Shown here piece after piece: positions 8,608 to 17,282 of a stretch of DNA of 64,000 nucleotides. The stretch's first letter is position 1, and every line of letters starts with the position of its first letter. Made by a program: the position numbers and the translations under genes. Below the pieces are notes generated by a model that saw nothing but the letters and a program-made list of their open reading frames with translations, was not told the origin of the DNA and did no database searches. The DNA comes from Kiritimatiellia bacterium. Its GTDB lineage: Bacteria > Verrucomicrobiota > Kiritimatiellia > PWTM01. Where the stretch lies: positions 124,001 to 188,000 of the forward strand of contig JAOACR010000003.1 in NCBI GenBank assembly GCA_026417735.1, written 5' to 3'.

Positions 8608-10031
8608 GCTGGGTTGCAGCGATCGGCCTCGAGGTCCACGTGCAGTTGCGGACCGCGTCGAAAATGTTTTGCGGCTGCGCGACGTCGTTCGGGGCGCCGC
8701 CGAATACCCAGGTTTGCCCTGTATGTCTCGGGCTGCCGGGCGCGATGCCGGTCATCAACCTGGAGGCGATCCGCCTGACGGTCCAGGCGGGGCTGTTGCT
8801 GGGATGTCGGATTGCGCCGCGCAGCCGGTTTGACCGGAAGAACTATTTCTATCCCGACATGCCGAAGAATTATCAGATTTCGCAGTATGACCAGCCGCTG
8901 TGCCAGGGAGGCGGGCTGGACATCAGCACCGCGGACGAGCGGCGCTTCATTCGGATCCGGCGGATTCATCTGGAGGAGGACGTCGCCAAAAGCCTGCACT
9001 ACGAGCAGGTCAGCGGGATTGATTTCAACCGGGCAGGGACCCCACTGATGGAGATCGTGACCGAACCGGACCTGCGCACGCCGGAGGAGGCACATGCGTT
9101 TCTGAGCGAGCTCCGGCGGGTGCTCGACTATGCTCGAATCAGCGATTGCAATTTGGAAGAGGGCAACGTCCGATGCGACGTGAACGTCAGTGTCCGCCGC
9201 GCGGGGGAGGCGGCGTTCGGGACGAAGACGGAGCTGAAGAACCTGAACACCTTCCGAGGTGTGCAGCGGGCGCTGGCGGCGGAAATTCGGCGTCAGATTG
9301 CCGTGCTGGAGTCGGGCGGACGCGTGGTGCAGGAAACTCGGCGGTGGAACGATGAGACTGGTATGACCGAGGCGATGCGGACGAAGGAGGAGGAGCACGA
9401 CTATCGCTACTTTCCTGAGCCGGATTTGATGCCGGTGGAGCTGACCGCTGAGCAGATCGAGGCGTGGCGGGCAACTCTGCCCGAACTACCGGCCGCGCGC
9501 CGGGCGCGCTTCGTCATCCAGTACGGGCTCCCGGAATATGACGCCGGCGTGTTGACCGCGGACCGCGGTGTTGCGGACTTTTTTGAAGAAACTGTCCGAC
9601 TGTGCGGGCGGCCGAAAGCGGTCTCGAATTGGATCATGACGGAAGTGCTGAGGGCGCTCGGGGAGCAGGGCGTGGGGATTGCGGCGCTTCCGCTGACGCC
9701 GCGCGCACTGTCCGAGCTGATCCTCGCGGTCGAACAGGGCCAGATCAGCATGCTCGCCGCGAAGGATGTCCTCAGTGAGCTGATGGAACGGGGAGGCATG
9801 CCGGATGAGGTGATCCGCGCGAAAGGCCTTGCGCAGGTGAGCGACGAGATGGCGATCGCGGCCTGGGCGCAGGAGGCGATCGCAAAGCATCCCGGCCCGG
9901 CCGCTGACTACCGCGGCGGCAAGGCGGCCGCGCTGCAGTTTTTGATCGGCCAGGTGATGAAGCTGAGCGGAGGCAAGGCGAATCCAAAACTGGTGGCGGC
10001 CGCGCTGCGCCGGCAGCTCGAGAGCGGGTAA
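8604..10031 (+). CDS. gatB: Aspartyl/glutamyl-tRNA amidotransferase subunit B
   Basis: A 475-residue subunit that binds misacylated tRNA and activates it with ATP before amidation. The N-terminal G-L-E-V-H-V-Q-L opens the kinase-like cradle; the zinc-type C-x-C and C-P-V-C-L-G-L-P-G-A-M-P segments follow; L-E-E-G-N-V-R-C-D-V-N-V and K-T-E-L-K-N-L-N-T-F are conserved mid-protein. The C-terminal YqeY-like tail ends L-V-A-A-A-L-R-R-Q-L. The ATG at 8604 lies inside the gatA stop, and the N-terminus matches the family. Last gene of the gatCAB operon. Confidence 0.96.
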   Translation: MSWVAAIGLEVHVQLRTASKMFCGCATSFGAPPNTQVCPVCLGLPGAMPVINLEAIRLTVQAGLLLGCRIAPRSRFDRKNYFYPDMPKNYQISQYDQPLCQGGGLDISTADERRFIRIRRIHLEEDVAKSLHYEQVSGIDFNRAGTPLMEIVTEPDLRTPEEAHAFLSELRRVLDYARISDCNLEEGNVRCDVNVSVRRAGEAAFGTKTELKNLNTFRGVQRALAAEIRRQIAVLESGGRVVQETRRWNDETGMTEAMRTKEEEHDYRYFPEPDLMPVELTAEQIEAWRATLPELPAARRARFVIQYGLPEYDAGVLTADRGVADFFEETVRLCGRPKAVSNWIMTEVLRALGEQGVGIAALPLTPRALSELILAVEQGQISMLAAKDVLSELMERGGMPDEVIRAKGLAQVSDEMAIAAWAQEAIAKHPGPAADYRGGKAAALQFLIGQVMKLSGGKANPKLVAAALRRQLESG

Positions 10032-10049
10032 CAGGCCGAGCGGGAGGGT

Positions 10050-10078
10050 TTGCGAAGACCGCAGTCCGTCAATATAGT
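10050..10078 (+). promoter_or_regulatory. Candidate sigma70 promoter for ahcY
   Basis: TTGCGA (10050-10055), 17 bases, TATAGT (10073-10078). It lies in the 81-base gap between gatB and ahcY, leaving a leader of about 28 bases that carries GGAG. The leader is too short for a SAH riboswitch and none was recognised. Confidence 0.5.
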
Positions 10079-10112
10079 GTTGGACCTTTTGAGCAGCTAG
10101 GAGCCATCACCT

Positions 10113-11531
10113 ATGACGCGTAAACGCTCGACGCACAAAGGCGACTATCGCGTCGCGGATCTGTCGCTGGCGGATTTCGGCCGGCGGGAGATGAAGCTCG
10201 CCGAACACGAGATGCCCGGCCTGATGACGATACGCCGCAAGTACGGTCCCTCGAAGCCACTGCGGGGCGCCCGCATCACGGGCTCGCTGCACATGACGAT
10301 TCAGACGGCGATGCTGATTGAAACGTTGCAGCAGTTGGGCGCGAAAGTGCGGTGGGCCAGCTGCAACATTTTCTCGACCCAGGATCACGCCGCCGCGGCG
10401 CTCGCGGCGGCGGGCACGCCGGTGTTCGCGTACAAGGGCGAGAGCTTGCGTGAGTACTGGGAGTTCACCGACCGGGCGCTCGACTGGGGCGACGGCCGTG
10501 GGCCGAACATGATTCTCGATGATGGCGGTGACGCGACCCTTTTCGTGCATCTTGGTTACCAGGCCGAGGAAGACCCGTCCGTGCTCGATGGCCCCTACGA
10601 GAACGAAGAAGAGCGGGCGTTGAAGGAGCGCCTGAAGCTTTCACTCAAGCGTGACCCCGGCCGGTTTCACCGGATCGTGCGGGAGATCCGAGGTGTGACC
10701 GAAGAGACCACGACAGGTGTCCGGCGGCTTTACCGCATGCATCAGGAGGGGCGCCTGCTGTTTCCCGCCTTCAATGTGAACGACTCCGTGACGAAGTCGA
10801 AGTTCGACAACATTTACGGCTGCCGCCACTCCCTGGTGGACGGCATCATGCGGGCGACCGACGTCATGATCTCCGGCAAAGTTGCGGTGGTCGCGGGATA
10901 CGGCGATGTGGGCAAGGGATCAGCCCAGAGCCTCCGGGGCCAGTGCGCGCGCGTGATCGTCACCGAGATTGACCCCATCTGTGCGCTGCAGGCCGCGATG
11001 GAGGGTTACGAGGTGATGCCGATGGATCGCGCCTGCGAGATCGGCGACATCTTTGTCACCGCGACGGGCTGCTGCGACGTCATCACCGAAAAGCACATGC
11101 GCCGGATGAAACATCAGGCGATCGTCTGCAACATCGGTCACTTTGACAGTGAAATTCAGGTGGACGCACTGCGGAAGTACAAGTGGGAAGAGATCAAACC
11201 GCAGGTCCACAAGATCACGTTCCCGGACGGTAAGTGCATTTTGCTGCTGGCCGAAGGCCGGCTGGTGAACCTGGGCTGTGCGACCGGCCATCCGAGCTTT
11301 GTGATGTCGAACAGCTTTACGAACCAGGTGCTCGCACAGATGGAGCTGTACACGAACCCCGGCAAGTATCCAGTGGGCGTGTACTGCCTGCCGAAGAAGC
11401 TGGACGAGGAGGTGGCGCGCTTGCATCTGGCCCATTTGGGCGCCGAAATCGACCGTCTGACGCCGCGGCAGGCGCGTTATCTTGGTGTTCCGGTGGACGG
11501 CCCCTTCAAGCCGGACCACTATCGGTATTAG
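10113..11531 (+). CDS. ahcY: Adenosylhomocysteinase
   Basis: A 472-residue NAD-dependent enzyme that cleaves S-adenosylhomocysteine to adenosine and homocysteine, completing the methyl cycle. The N-terminal catalytic domain shows [10 protein letters not shown] and [24 protein letters not shown] is the catalytic lysine region; the NAD fold carries G-Y-G-D-V-G-K-G; the C-terminus ends K-P-D-H-Y-R-Y as in the family. An insertion of about 40 residues ([10 protein letters not shown] onward) is the form common in many Gram-negatives. The ATG follows TAGGAG. It probably has its own promoter. Confidence 0.97.
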   Translation: MTRKRSTHKGDYRVADLSLADFGRREMKLAEHEMPGLMTIRRKYGPSKPLRGARITGSLHMTIQTAMLIETLQQLGAKVRWASCNIFSTQDHAAAALAAAGTPVFAYKGESLREYWEFTDRALDWGDGRGPNMILDDGGDATLFVHLGYQAEEDPSVLDGPYENEEERALKERLKLSLKRDPGRFHRIVREIRGVTEETTTGVRRLYRMHQEGRLLFPAFNVNDSVTKSKFDNIYGCRHSLVDGIMRATDVMISGKVAVVAGYGDVGKGSAQSLRGQCARVIVTEIDPICALQAAMEGYEVMPMDRACEIGDIFVTATGCCDVITEKHMRRMKHQAIVCNIGHFDSEIQVDALRKYKWEEIKPQVHKITFPDGKCILLLAEGRLVNLGCATGHPSFVMSNSFTNQVLAQMELYTNPGKYPVGVYCLPKKLDEEVARLHLAHLGAEIDRLTPRQARYLGVPVDGPFKPDHYRY

Positions 11532-11689
11532 AGCCGCGGATCGGCTGAAGCTCCGGCGGTGCGCGCAATGTTCGCGACAGTGTGCCGCGATCGTGCGCTT
11601 TGCGGCAGTCGGATTGTCCATGTGGCGATCCAGCGGCTGGATGGCCGACGGTGGGACCGCGAGGCCGCCCAAGTGCGGGGAGGTGCTGA

Positions 11690-12538
11690 ATGAAGAGCAA
11701 CACGCGCGCAGTTCTGTCCGCAATGGTGCTGGTGCTCAGCGTTTCCGCGGATGAACCTCCGATCCGCGTCGCGGTGGCCGCTTATTCGTTCCGGAACGCG
11801 ACCGCGCTGGAAGCGATCCCAAAGACCCGCGCGGTGGGAGCGGACGCGATCGAGTTCTTCCTTTGGCAAAAATTTGGCGGGGATGCCCCGTCCCTTGTGC
11901 TCGACCACCGGTTGCCGCCGGAGAGGGCGGAGGAGCTACTTCGCGTGTTGCGGGCCAACGAACTGCGGGCCTCCAACGCGTATTTCAACAACGCGGCGTT
12001 CCGTGATCCGAGCAGCGCCGAGGCAGGCGTCCGATCACTTTTCGAGCTGGCGAAGCGGCTTGGACTGGAGGGACTCACCGGCGAGCCCCCGCCCGGCCTG
12101 CTGGACGTTTTCGAACGACTCGCGAAAGAGTATGACCTTGCAGTGTGCTTCCACAACCATCCACGCGATCCCAATCGTCCGGAGTACCGCAACTGGGATC
12201 CGGAGTACCTGATGACACTACTCGAGGGCAGGGATCACCGGATGGGGCTTTGCGTGGATACGGGCCATTTGGTACGGTCTGGCCTTGACCCCGTCGCCGC
12301 GATTCGGCGCATGAAAAACCGCATTCGATCGGTACATCTGAAGGATGTCGTCGCGGCGGAGCCGAAAGCGCGCGATGTCCGCTTTGGAGAGGGCATTGGG
12401 CGCATTCGGGAAGTTATCGCCGAGCTGAGGGCGCTGGGCTACCGCGGCTACGTAGTGATCGAGTACGAGAATCTCAGTGAGCGGGTTGAGGAGGATGTGC
12501 GCCACTGTGTGGAGTTTGTGCGTTCGCTGCTGAAGTGA
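11690..12538 (+). CDS. Secreted sugar-phosphate isomerase/epimerase-like TIM-barrel protein
   Basis: A 282-residue protein of the AP endonuclease-2 / xylose-isomerase-like TIM-barrel superfamily, with a signal peptide (residues 1 to about 20, ending V-S-A). Metal-site segments of the fold are recognisable: A-Y-S-F-R-N early, A-V-C-F-H-N-H-P in the middle, L-C-V-D-T-G-H, V-H-L-K-D, and V-I-E-Y-E-N near the end. Family members with signals usually sit beside Gfo/Idh and DUF1080 genes and are thought to process keto sugars; that role is inferred. GGGGAGG lies 5 bases before the ATG at 11690. Confidence 0.8.
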   Translation: MKSNTRAVLSAMVLVLSVSADEPPIRVAVAAYSFRNATALEAIPKTRAVGADAIEFFLWQKFGGDAPSLVLDHRLPPERAEELLRVLRANELRASNAYFNNAAFRDPSSAEAGVRSLFELAKRLGLEGLTGEPPPGLLDVFERLAKEYDLAVCFHNHPRDPNRPEYRNWDPEYLMTLLEGRDHRMGLCVDTGHLVRSGLDPVAAIRRMKNRIRSVHLKDVVAAEPKARDVRFGEGIGRIREVIAELRALGYRGYVVIEYENLSERVEEDVRHCVEFVRSLLK

Positions 12539-12620
12539 ACGCGGCGAGCTGTTCACGCCACTGCCGGACCGCATGCGGTGACGGAGTCGGGAGAGGCGCT
12601 GACGTTGTCCGGCCGGAGCG

Positions 12621-12697
12621 TGGCGCTCCCGGCAGGATTCGAACCTGCGACCGTCGGATTAGAAATCCGATGCTCTGTCCTGCTGAGCTACGGGAGC
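12621..12697 (-). tRNA. tRNA-Arg(UCU)
   Basis: Read on the minus strand the 77 bases fold as a full cloverleaf: acceptor GCTCCCG/CGGGAGC, D stem GCTC/GAGC, anticodon stem TCGGA/TCCGA with loop T-T-T-C-T-A-A (anticodon TCT), T stem GCAGG/CCTGC with loop T-T-C-G-A-A-T, discriminator G and an encoded CCA. It decodes AGA. Confidence 0.97.
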
Positions 12698-12790
12698 CAG
12701 AAAATACGCGGTCGACATCCGCCGATCTGATCCTAGAGCATCATGGCCGCGCTGGCGAGGCCGCCGGGTGCGTCGGTTGCCGGCAGATGC

Positions 12791-12819
12791 TTGAGCGACG
12801 TGGCGCCGTGGTGTAGTCT
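12791..12819 (+). promoter_or_regulatory. Candidate sigma70 promoter for the riboflavin operon
   Basis: TTGAGC (12791-12796), 17 bases, TAGTCT (12814-12819). The predicted transcript start, about 7 bases later, coincides with the 5' base of the FMN aptamer at 12827. Confidence 0.55.
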
Positions 12820-12826
12820 CAGCTGC

Positions 12827-12982
12827 GATCTTCAGGGCAAGGTGAGCGTCGCGGCGGCTGCCACGATGCAATTCCTGACCGGCGGTGAGAGCCCGCGAGT
12901 CCCCTGCAGGGGATTGATGTGGTCGTCTGGGACACGGCCCGGATATCCGCAGCCGACAGTAGAGTCTGGATGGGAGAAGATC
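12827..12982 (+). ncRNA. FMN riboswitch (RFN element)
   Basis: All conserved blocks of the RFN element are present in order: GATCTTCAGGGCAAGGTG at the 5' end, ATTCCTGACCGGCGGT, AGCCCGCGAG, a CCCCTGCAGGGG variable arm, GCCGACAGT, and GTCTGGATGGGAGAAGATC at the 3' end, the first and last blocks closing helix P1. It binds flavin mononucleotide and lies directly upstream of ribBA, so FMN is expected to repress the riboflavin operon. A stretch between the first two blocks carries an insertion compared with the shortest family members. Confidence 0.95.
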
Positions 12983-13000
12983 GCGACGGCGCCGCCGCGC

Positions 13001-13033
13001 CGGCCCTGAAGATTCGCACAGAATCGAGGGCCG
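13001..13033 (+). promoter_or_regulatory. Ribosome-site-sequestering hairpin of the FMN riboswitch
   Basis: CGGCCCT (13001-13007) pairs with AGGGCCG (13027-13033), and inside it GATTC (13011-13015) pairs with GAATC (13021-13025). The ribosome binding site of ribBA (GAGGG, 13026-13030) is buried in the 3' arm, ending two bases before the ATG. This is the layout of a translational expression platform; there is no T-run for transcription termination. Confidence 0.65.
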
Positions 13034-13035
13034 CG

Positions 13036-14259
13036 ATGCGGAACGATGCGACAGCCGAAGACTCCGCACTACAGCGAATTCGCGAGGCGATTGCCGCGTA
13101 TGCGCGCGGGGAGATGCTCGTGGTGGTGGACGATGAGCGGCGCGAAAACGAGGGCGACCTCGTGGTGGCAGCAGAACATGCGACGCCGGCCGCGATCCAG
13201 TTCATGATCCGCGAGGGCGGCGGTCTGATCTGCATTGCGATGACGCGGGACCGTCTGCGGCGGTTGGGGTTGTCGCGAATGGCGCCGAGCGGGTCGGAAG
13301 ATCGGTATCGCACCGCGTTCATGGAGAGCGTGGATGCGCGCGAGGGCGTGACCACTGGCATCAGCGCCTTTGATCGCGCCCGCACCATCCAGGTGCTCAT
13401 CGCGCCCGATTCTCGGGCCGATGATCTGGTGCGACCCGGTCACATGTTTCCGCTGGAGGCCGCACCGGGCGGCGTGTTGGAGCGACCCGGCCATACGGAG
13501 GCGGCGGTGGATCTGGCGCGGCTGGCCGGCCTGACGCCGGCTGGAGTGATATGCGAGATCGTCGGCCCCGATGGCGAGATGGCGCGGCGGCCCCAGCTGG
13601 AGGAATTTGCGCGGCGGCACCACCTGCAGCTGATCAGCATCGGCGATCTGGTGGCGTATCGCCGCAGAACCGAGCGGCTGATTCGACTGGAGCAGACGGT
13701 GAGATTGCCGACCGAGATGGGGGTATTTCAGCTGCATATGTATCGTTCGCTGCCGGATGGCGAGTTGCATCTGGCATTGTGCATGGGTGAAGTTGCTGGC
13801 AGCCCGCCACCGCTGGTGCGGGTGCACAGCGAGTGTCTCACCGGCGATGTGTTCGGCTCACTGCGTTGCGACTGCGGCAGCCAGCTCGACCGCGCCATGC
13901 GTCGGATCGCAGCCGAGCAGCGCGGCGCGGTGGTGTATTTGCGACAGGAAGGGCGGGGCATCGGCCTCGAGCACAAGATCCATGCGTACGCGCTCCAGGA
14001 AACCGGTCTTGACACTGTCGAGGCCAATCAGCGGCTCGGGTTTGAGCCGGACATGCGCGATTATTCCGCCGCGGCGCAGATCCTCCGCGATCTGGGCGTT
14101 GAGCAGGTTCGATTGCTGACGAACAATCCCTTGAAGGTGGCCGGCCTGCAGAAATACGGCATCGTAGTCATCGAACGCGTGCCGCTCGTGATTCCGCCGG
14201 TTGAGCACAATGTCCGATATTTGGAGACGAAGAAGCGTAAGCTCGGTCACTGGCTGTGA
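13036..14259 (+). CDS. ribBA: Bifunctional 3,4-dihydroxy-2-butanone-4-phosphate synthase / GTP cyclohydrolase II
   Basis: A 407-residue fusion making both precursors of riboflavin. The RibB half (about 1-205) shows D-D-E-R-R-E-N-E-G-D (32-41), R-P-G-H-M-F-P-L (133-140) and H-T-E-A-A-V-D-L. The RibA half shows the zinc ligands Cys267, Cys278 and Cys280 (E-C-L-T-G-D ... R-C-D-C-G), the arginine-glycine loop G-R-G-I-G-L, and T-N-N-P-L-K near the end. The ATG at 13036 follows GAGGG and matches the family start. First gene of the FMN-riboswitch operon. Confidence 0.95.
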   Translation: MRNDATAEDSALQRIREAIAAYARGEMLVVVDDERRENEGDLVVAAEHATPAAIQFMIREGGGLICIAMTRDRLRRLGLSRMAPSGSEDRYRTAFMESVDAREGVTTGISAFDRARTIQVLIAPDSRADDLVRPGHMFPLEAAPGGVLERPGHTEAAVDLARLAGLTPAGVICEIVGPDGEMARRPQLEEFARRHHLQLISIGDLVAYRRRTERLIRLEQTVRLPTEMGVFQLHMYRSLPDGELHLALCMGEVAGSPPPLVRVHSECLTGDVFGSLRCDCGSQLDRAMRRIAAEQRGAVVYLRQEGRGIGLEHKIHAYALQETGLDTVEANQRLGFEPDMRDYSAAAQILRDLGVEQVRLLTNNPLKVAGLQKYGIVVIERVPLVIPPVEHNVRYLETKKRKLGHWL

Positions 14260-14267
14260 GGGAAGGG

Positions 14268-14804
14268 ATGCAACGCGCAGATCGCACATGGACGAGCAGC
14301 CGTGGGGCGCCGAAATTGCCGGCCGGCGTTCGCCGGATCGCGGGAAGACTGAGTGGGGCGGGGGTGCGCATCGGCGTGGTGGTCAGCCGCTACAACGCGC
14401 GTTACACCGCGGAACTTCTCCGCTCCGCAGTGCGGGAACTGGGGCGTCTGGGCGTTCGCGCCGGCGACATCACCGTCGTCGAGGTGCCCGGTGCCTTTGA
14501 AATCCCGTCGGCGGCGGCAGAGCTCGCTCAACATCATCCGGTGGAGGCGATCATCGCGCTCGGCTGTGTGATTCAAGGCGAGACTCCGCACGCTTCGCTC
14601 ATCAACCGCACGGTTGCGCTGCGGCTGAGCGAGCTGTCCCAGCGGCATCGCTTGCCCATTGTGGACGCAGTGGTGCCCGTGCTCAGCGAAGAACAGGCGC
14701 GTGCGCGCTGCGCGCCCGGGCCAGACAATCGCGGAAGCTACGCAGCGCGGGTCGCGGTCGAGATGGCTCGACTGTTCGAGCGGCTTCGGGCGGGCCGTCC
14801 ATGA
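14268..14804 (+). CDS. ribH: 6,7-dimethyl-8-ribityllumazine synthase
   Basis: Condenses the ribitylamino-uracil with the butanone phosphate to form lumazine, usually as an icosahedral shell. The 178 residues contain G-A-F-E-I-P (75-80), G-C-V-I-Q-G-E-T-P-H with catalytic His108, and N-R-G-S-Y-A-A at the expected C-terminal site. An N-terminal extension of about 30 basic residues precedes the usual start of the fold. A GTG at 14256 overlapping the ribBA stop is an alternative start; the ATG at 14268 is preceded by GAGGGAAGGG. It overlaps nusB by ATGA. Confidence 0.92.
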   Translation: MQRADRTWTSSRGAPKLPAGVRRIAGRLSGAGVRIGVVVSRYNARYTAELLRSAVRELGRLGVRAGDITVVEVPGAFEIPSAAAELAQHHPVEAIIALGCVIQGETPHASLINRTVALRLSELSQRHRLPIVDAVVPVLSEEQARARCAPGPDNRGSYAARVAVEMARLFERLRAGRP

Positions 14805-15268
14805 GCCGACGGCACGAAGGACGGATACTCGCGCTGCAGTTCCTGTTCCAGCGCGACTTCAATGTTGAAGATCTGGACGAAGCGCTGCGGGAGTTCTGGG
14901 GCGCGCGACCGGTTCGGCCGAAGCTCCGTGAATTTGCCGAATCGCTGATTCGCGGCGTGGAGCAGATGCGTCCCTCGCTCGACGAGCGGCTTCGGGGCTA
15001 CCTGGTGAACTGGGAGCTGTCGCGGTTGGCGGCGGTGGACCGCAACATTCTGCGCCTCGCCCTATACGAGATGCTTCACCGGCCGGACATTCCGCCCGTC
15101 GTGTCGTTGAATGAAGCGATCGATCTGGCCAAGGAGTTCGGCGACCCGGACTCTCCGCGCTTCGTGAATGGAGTGCTTGACCGCGCGGTGAAAGAGCTGT
15201 CTCGACCGGTTCGGGAGCCGATGGCCGGCCGTTCTAGCAGGCGGCGCAGAAGGGTGCTGAAGGGGTAG
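14801..15268 (+). CDS. nusB: Transcription antitermination factor NusB
   Basis: A 155-residue all-helical RNA-binding protein that, with NusE/S10, recognises boxA in rRNA leaders. The N-terminal arginine-rich start (R-R-H-E-G-R-I-L-A-L-Q-F-L-F-Q) and the C-terminal N-E-A-I-D-L-A-K-E-F-G and F-V-N-G-V-L-D segments are diagnostic. A basic tail (S-S-R-R-R-R-R-V) extends past the usual end. The start overlaps the ribH stop. The ribH-nusB adjacency is common in bacteria. Confidence 0.95.
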   Translation: MSRRHEGRILALQFLFQRDFNVEDLDEALREFWGARPVRPKLREFAESLIRGVEQMRPSLDERLRGYLVNWELSRLAAVDRNILRLALYEMLHRPDIPPVVSLNEAIDLAKEFGDPDSPRFVNGVLDRAVKELSRPVREPMAGRSSRRRRRVLKG

Positions 15269-15275
15269 CAGGGCG

Positions 15276-16172
15276 ATGGCGACAAGCTGGTGGTCGGCGC
15301 TGGCGCGGACTCGGGACGCAGTTTTGCGCGCAGTAGGGCTGGGCGCGCACAAGGCACCTGCGGCCGAGTTGTGGCCCACCGCAAAAATTGAAGAGGCGCT
15401 GTACACCGCCGACGTAGCACCCGCTGTTGTTGCGGACGTGCTCAAACATCTCGGCGCTCACCGCAACGGCGGTGCCTCACCGGCTGCGCTCGCGGAGCAC
15501 CTGACGATGCTGCTGCCGGAACCACCGGCGGTGCGGCCGGCGATCCGCCCCCGTGTGCGGGTGCTGGTCGGCACGAACGGATCCGGTAAAACGACCACAT
15601 GCGCAAAGCTCGCCCGGCGGGTTCTCCGCTCTGGCGGGCGCCCGTTGTTGTGCGCGGCGGACACGTTCCGGGCAGCGGGGAGTGCGCAGCTGCAGCTTTG
15701 GGCGGACCGCCTCGGCTGTGAGATCGTGGCTGGTGCGACAGGTGCGGATCCGGCCGCTGTCGCGTTCGACGCAGTCACTGCAGCGGTGAGGCGGGAAGTG
15801 GACGAGCTGATCGTTGACACGGCAGGTCGCATGCACACCCGTCTGCCGCTGATGCAGGAACTACAGAAACTCGTCCGCAGCATCGGGAAGGCTCGCGAGG
15901 GGGCGCCGGACGATTGTTGGTTGGTGCTGGATGCATCGCTCGGCCGAAATGCGCTCTCTCAAGCGTCCGCATTCCGCACCGCCGTGCCCCTTACCGGAGT
16001 GGTCATCACAAAGCTCGACGGCTCTGCGAAAGCGGGCTTCGTGTTCTCGCTGGGAGACGAACTGGGGATCCCTGTGCTCTTTGCCGGTCTCGGCGAAGGC
16101 GAGGATGACCTGGCCGTCTTTGACCGTCGCCAATTTGTGCTGGGCTTGCTGGGACTTCGTAATGGCGACTGA
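15276..16172 (+). CDS. ftsY: Signal recognition particle receptor FtsY
   Basis: A 298-residue SRP GTPase that docks ribosome-SRP complexes at the inner membrane. The NG domain is intact: G1 G-T-N-G-S-G-K-T-T (99-107), D-T-F-R-A-A, G3 V-D-T-A-G-R, G4 T-K-L-D-G-S-A-K-A-G, and the closing G-L-G-E-G-E-D-D-L. The acidic A domain is absent, leaving a short amphipathic N-terminus starting M-A-T-S-W-W-S-A-L, which may serve as the lipid anchor. Its last 11 bases overlap ribD. It sits inside the riboflavin operon. Confidence 0.94.
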   Translation: MATSWWSALARTRDAVLRAVGLGAHKAPAAELWPTAKIEEALYTADVAPAVVADVLKHLGAHRNGGASPAALAEHLTMLLPEPPAVRPAIRPRVRVLVGTNGSGKTTTCAKLARRVLRSGGRPLLCAADTFRAAGSAQLQLWADRLGCEIVAGATGADPAAVAFDAVTAAVRREVDELIVDTAGRMHTRLPLMQELQKLVRSIGKAREGAPDDCWLVLDASLGRNALSQASAFRTAVPLTGVVITKLDGSAKAGFVFSLGDELGIPVLFAGLGEGEDDLAVFDRRQFVLGLLGLRNGD

Positions 16173-17271
16173 GACGACGGAGCGGGACCGTTTCTGGATG
16201 CGTCATGCGCTCGCGCTTGCGGTGCGCGGCGAGGGACTGACCCGACCGAATCCGCCCGTCGGCGCGGTCGTGGTTCGAGATGAACGGGTCGTTGGCGAGG
16301 GGTGGCATCGGCTCGCCGGTGGGCCGCACGCGGAACGGATCGCGCTGGCGAAGGCAGGACCCCGGGCGCGCGGCGCAACGTTGTTTGTCACGCTGGAACC
16401 CTGTAGCACGTGGGGACGGACTCCGCCATGTACCGATGCGATCCTCGCTGCCGGCGTCAGCCGAGTGGTTGCGGCCTGCGCGGATCCGAACCCGAGGCAC
16501 CGTGGGCGGGGATTGCGGCTGCTGCGCCAGCGTGGCGTGCAGGTTACCGTCGGGCCGGAACGAGCGACCGCGAGGGAGCTCATTGCAGGCTTCGCGAAGT
16601 GGATCACGACGGGCCGTCCGTGGGTGACGCTGAAGCTGGCGATGTCGTTCGACGGTCGTCTTGCCGATGCCAACGGCCGTTCGCGATGGATCAGCTCACG
16701 CGAGAGCCGTCGGTGGGTTCAAGCGGAACGACGACGAGCAGACGCGATTCTGGTCGGGGTCGGCACCGTGCTTGCGGATGATCCCCGTCTGCTGCCGCGC
16801 CCGGCTCTGGGGCGCGCTCCGTGGCGGGTCGTTTTGGACACCACCGCTCGGACGCCGCGCGACGCGACGCTCCTCAACGATGCGGCAGCCAGACAAACGG
16901 TGGTCATGGTGGGGGAGAACTGTGACGCTGCCCGGTGTCGGGCTCTGACACGCGGAGGAGCGAGTGTGGAACGGGTGCGCGTCGATCCCACGAACGGGCG
17001 GCTGGATCTGCGGGAGGTGTTTGCAGCACTGGGACGCCGTGGCGTTTTGCGCGTGCTGTGCGAGGGGGGATCCACTCTCGCGGGCGCACTGGTCAAGGAT
17101 GGACTCGTGGACGAGCTGCTCCTGATTTATGCCCCTTGCGCACTTGGTGCCGGCGGCATTCCGGCCCTTGGGAATGTCGGCTGGCCATTGCGCAGCTGTC
17201 CCCGTTACGATCTCATCGCGCACGGCGTTTGGGGCCGCGACTGTTGGGTGAGGCTCCGGCGACCAACTTGA
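16162..17271 (+). CDS. ribD: Riboflavin biosynthesis deaminase/reductase
   Basis: A 369-residue fusion. The N-terminal cytidine-deaminase-like domain has the zinc site H-A-E (56-58) and P-C-S-T-W-G-R-T-P-P-C (Cys81, Cys90). The C-terminal reductase domain starts near P-W-V-T-L-K-L-A-M-S-F-D-G-R and carries L-C-E-G-G-S-T-L-A-G-A-L. Together they convert the GTP cyclohydrolase product to the ribitylamino-uracil phosphate. The ATG at 16162 lies within ftsY, overlapping 11 bases; upstream in-frame codons are ftsY in another frame. Confidence 0.93.
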   Translation: MATETTERDRFWMRHALALAVRGEGLTRPNPPVGAVVVRDERVVGEGWHRLAGGPHAERIALAKAGPRARGATLFVTLEPCSTWGRTPPCTDAILAAGVSRVVAACADPNPRHRGRGLRLLRQRGVQVTVGPERATARELIAGFAKWITTGRPWVTLKLAMSFDGRLADANGRSRWISSRESRRWVQAERRRADAILVGVGTVLADDPRLLPRPALGRAPWRVVLDTTARTPRDATLLNDAAARQTVVMVGENCDAARCRALTRGGASVERVRVDPTNGRLDLREVFAALGRRGVLRVLCEGGSTLAGALVKDGLVDELLLIYAPCALGAGGIPALGNVGWPLRSCPRYDLIAHGVWGRDCWVRLRRPT

Positions 17272-17282
17272 CGGAGACAGTC

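Noticed and set aside
8439-9398. 319-codon open frame on the minus strand
   Set aside because: Opposite gatA/gatB, whose protein matches are unambiguous; composition typical of antisense shadows.
10032-10112. Possible SAH or SAM riboswitch before ahcY
   Set aside because: The leader after the predicted promoter is only about 28 bases and no conserved aptamer block is visible.
13069-13827. 252-codon minus-strand frame
   Set aside because: Antisense to ribBA; no motif or start signal.
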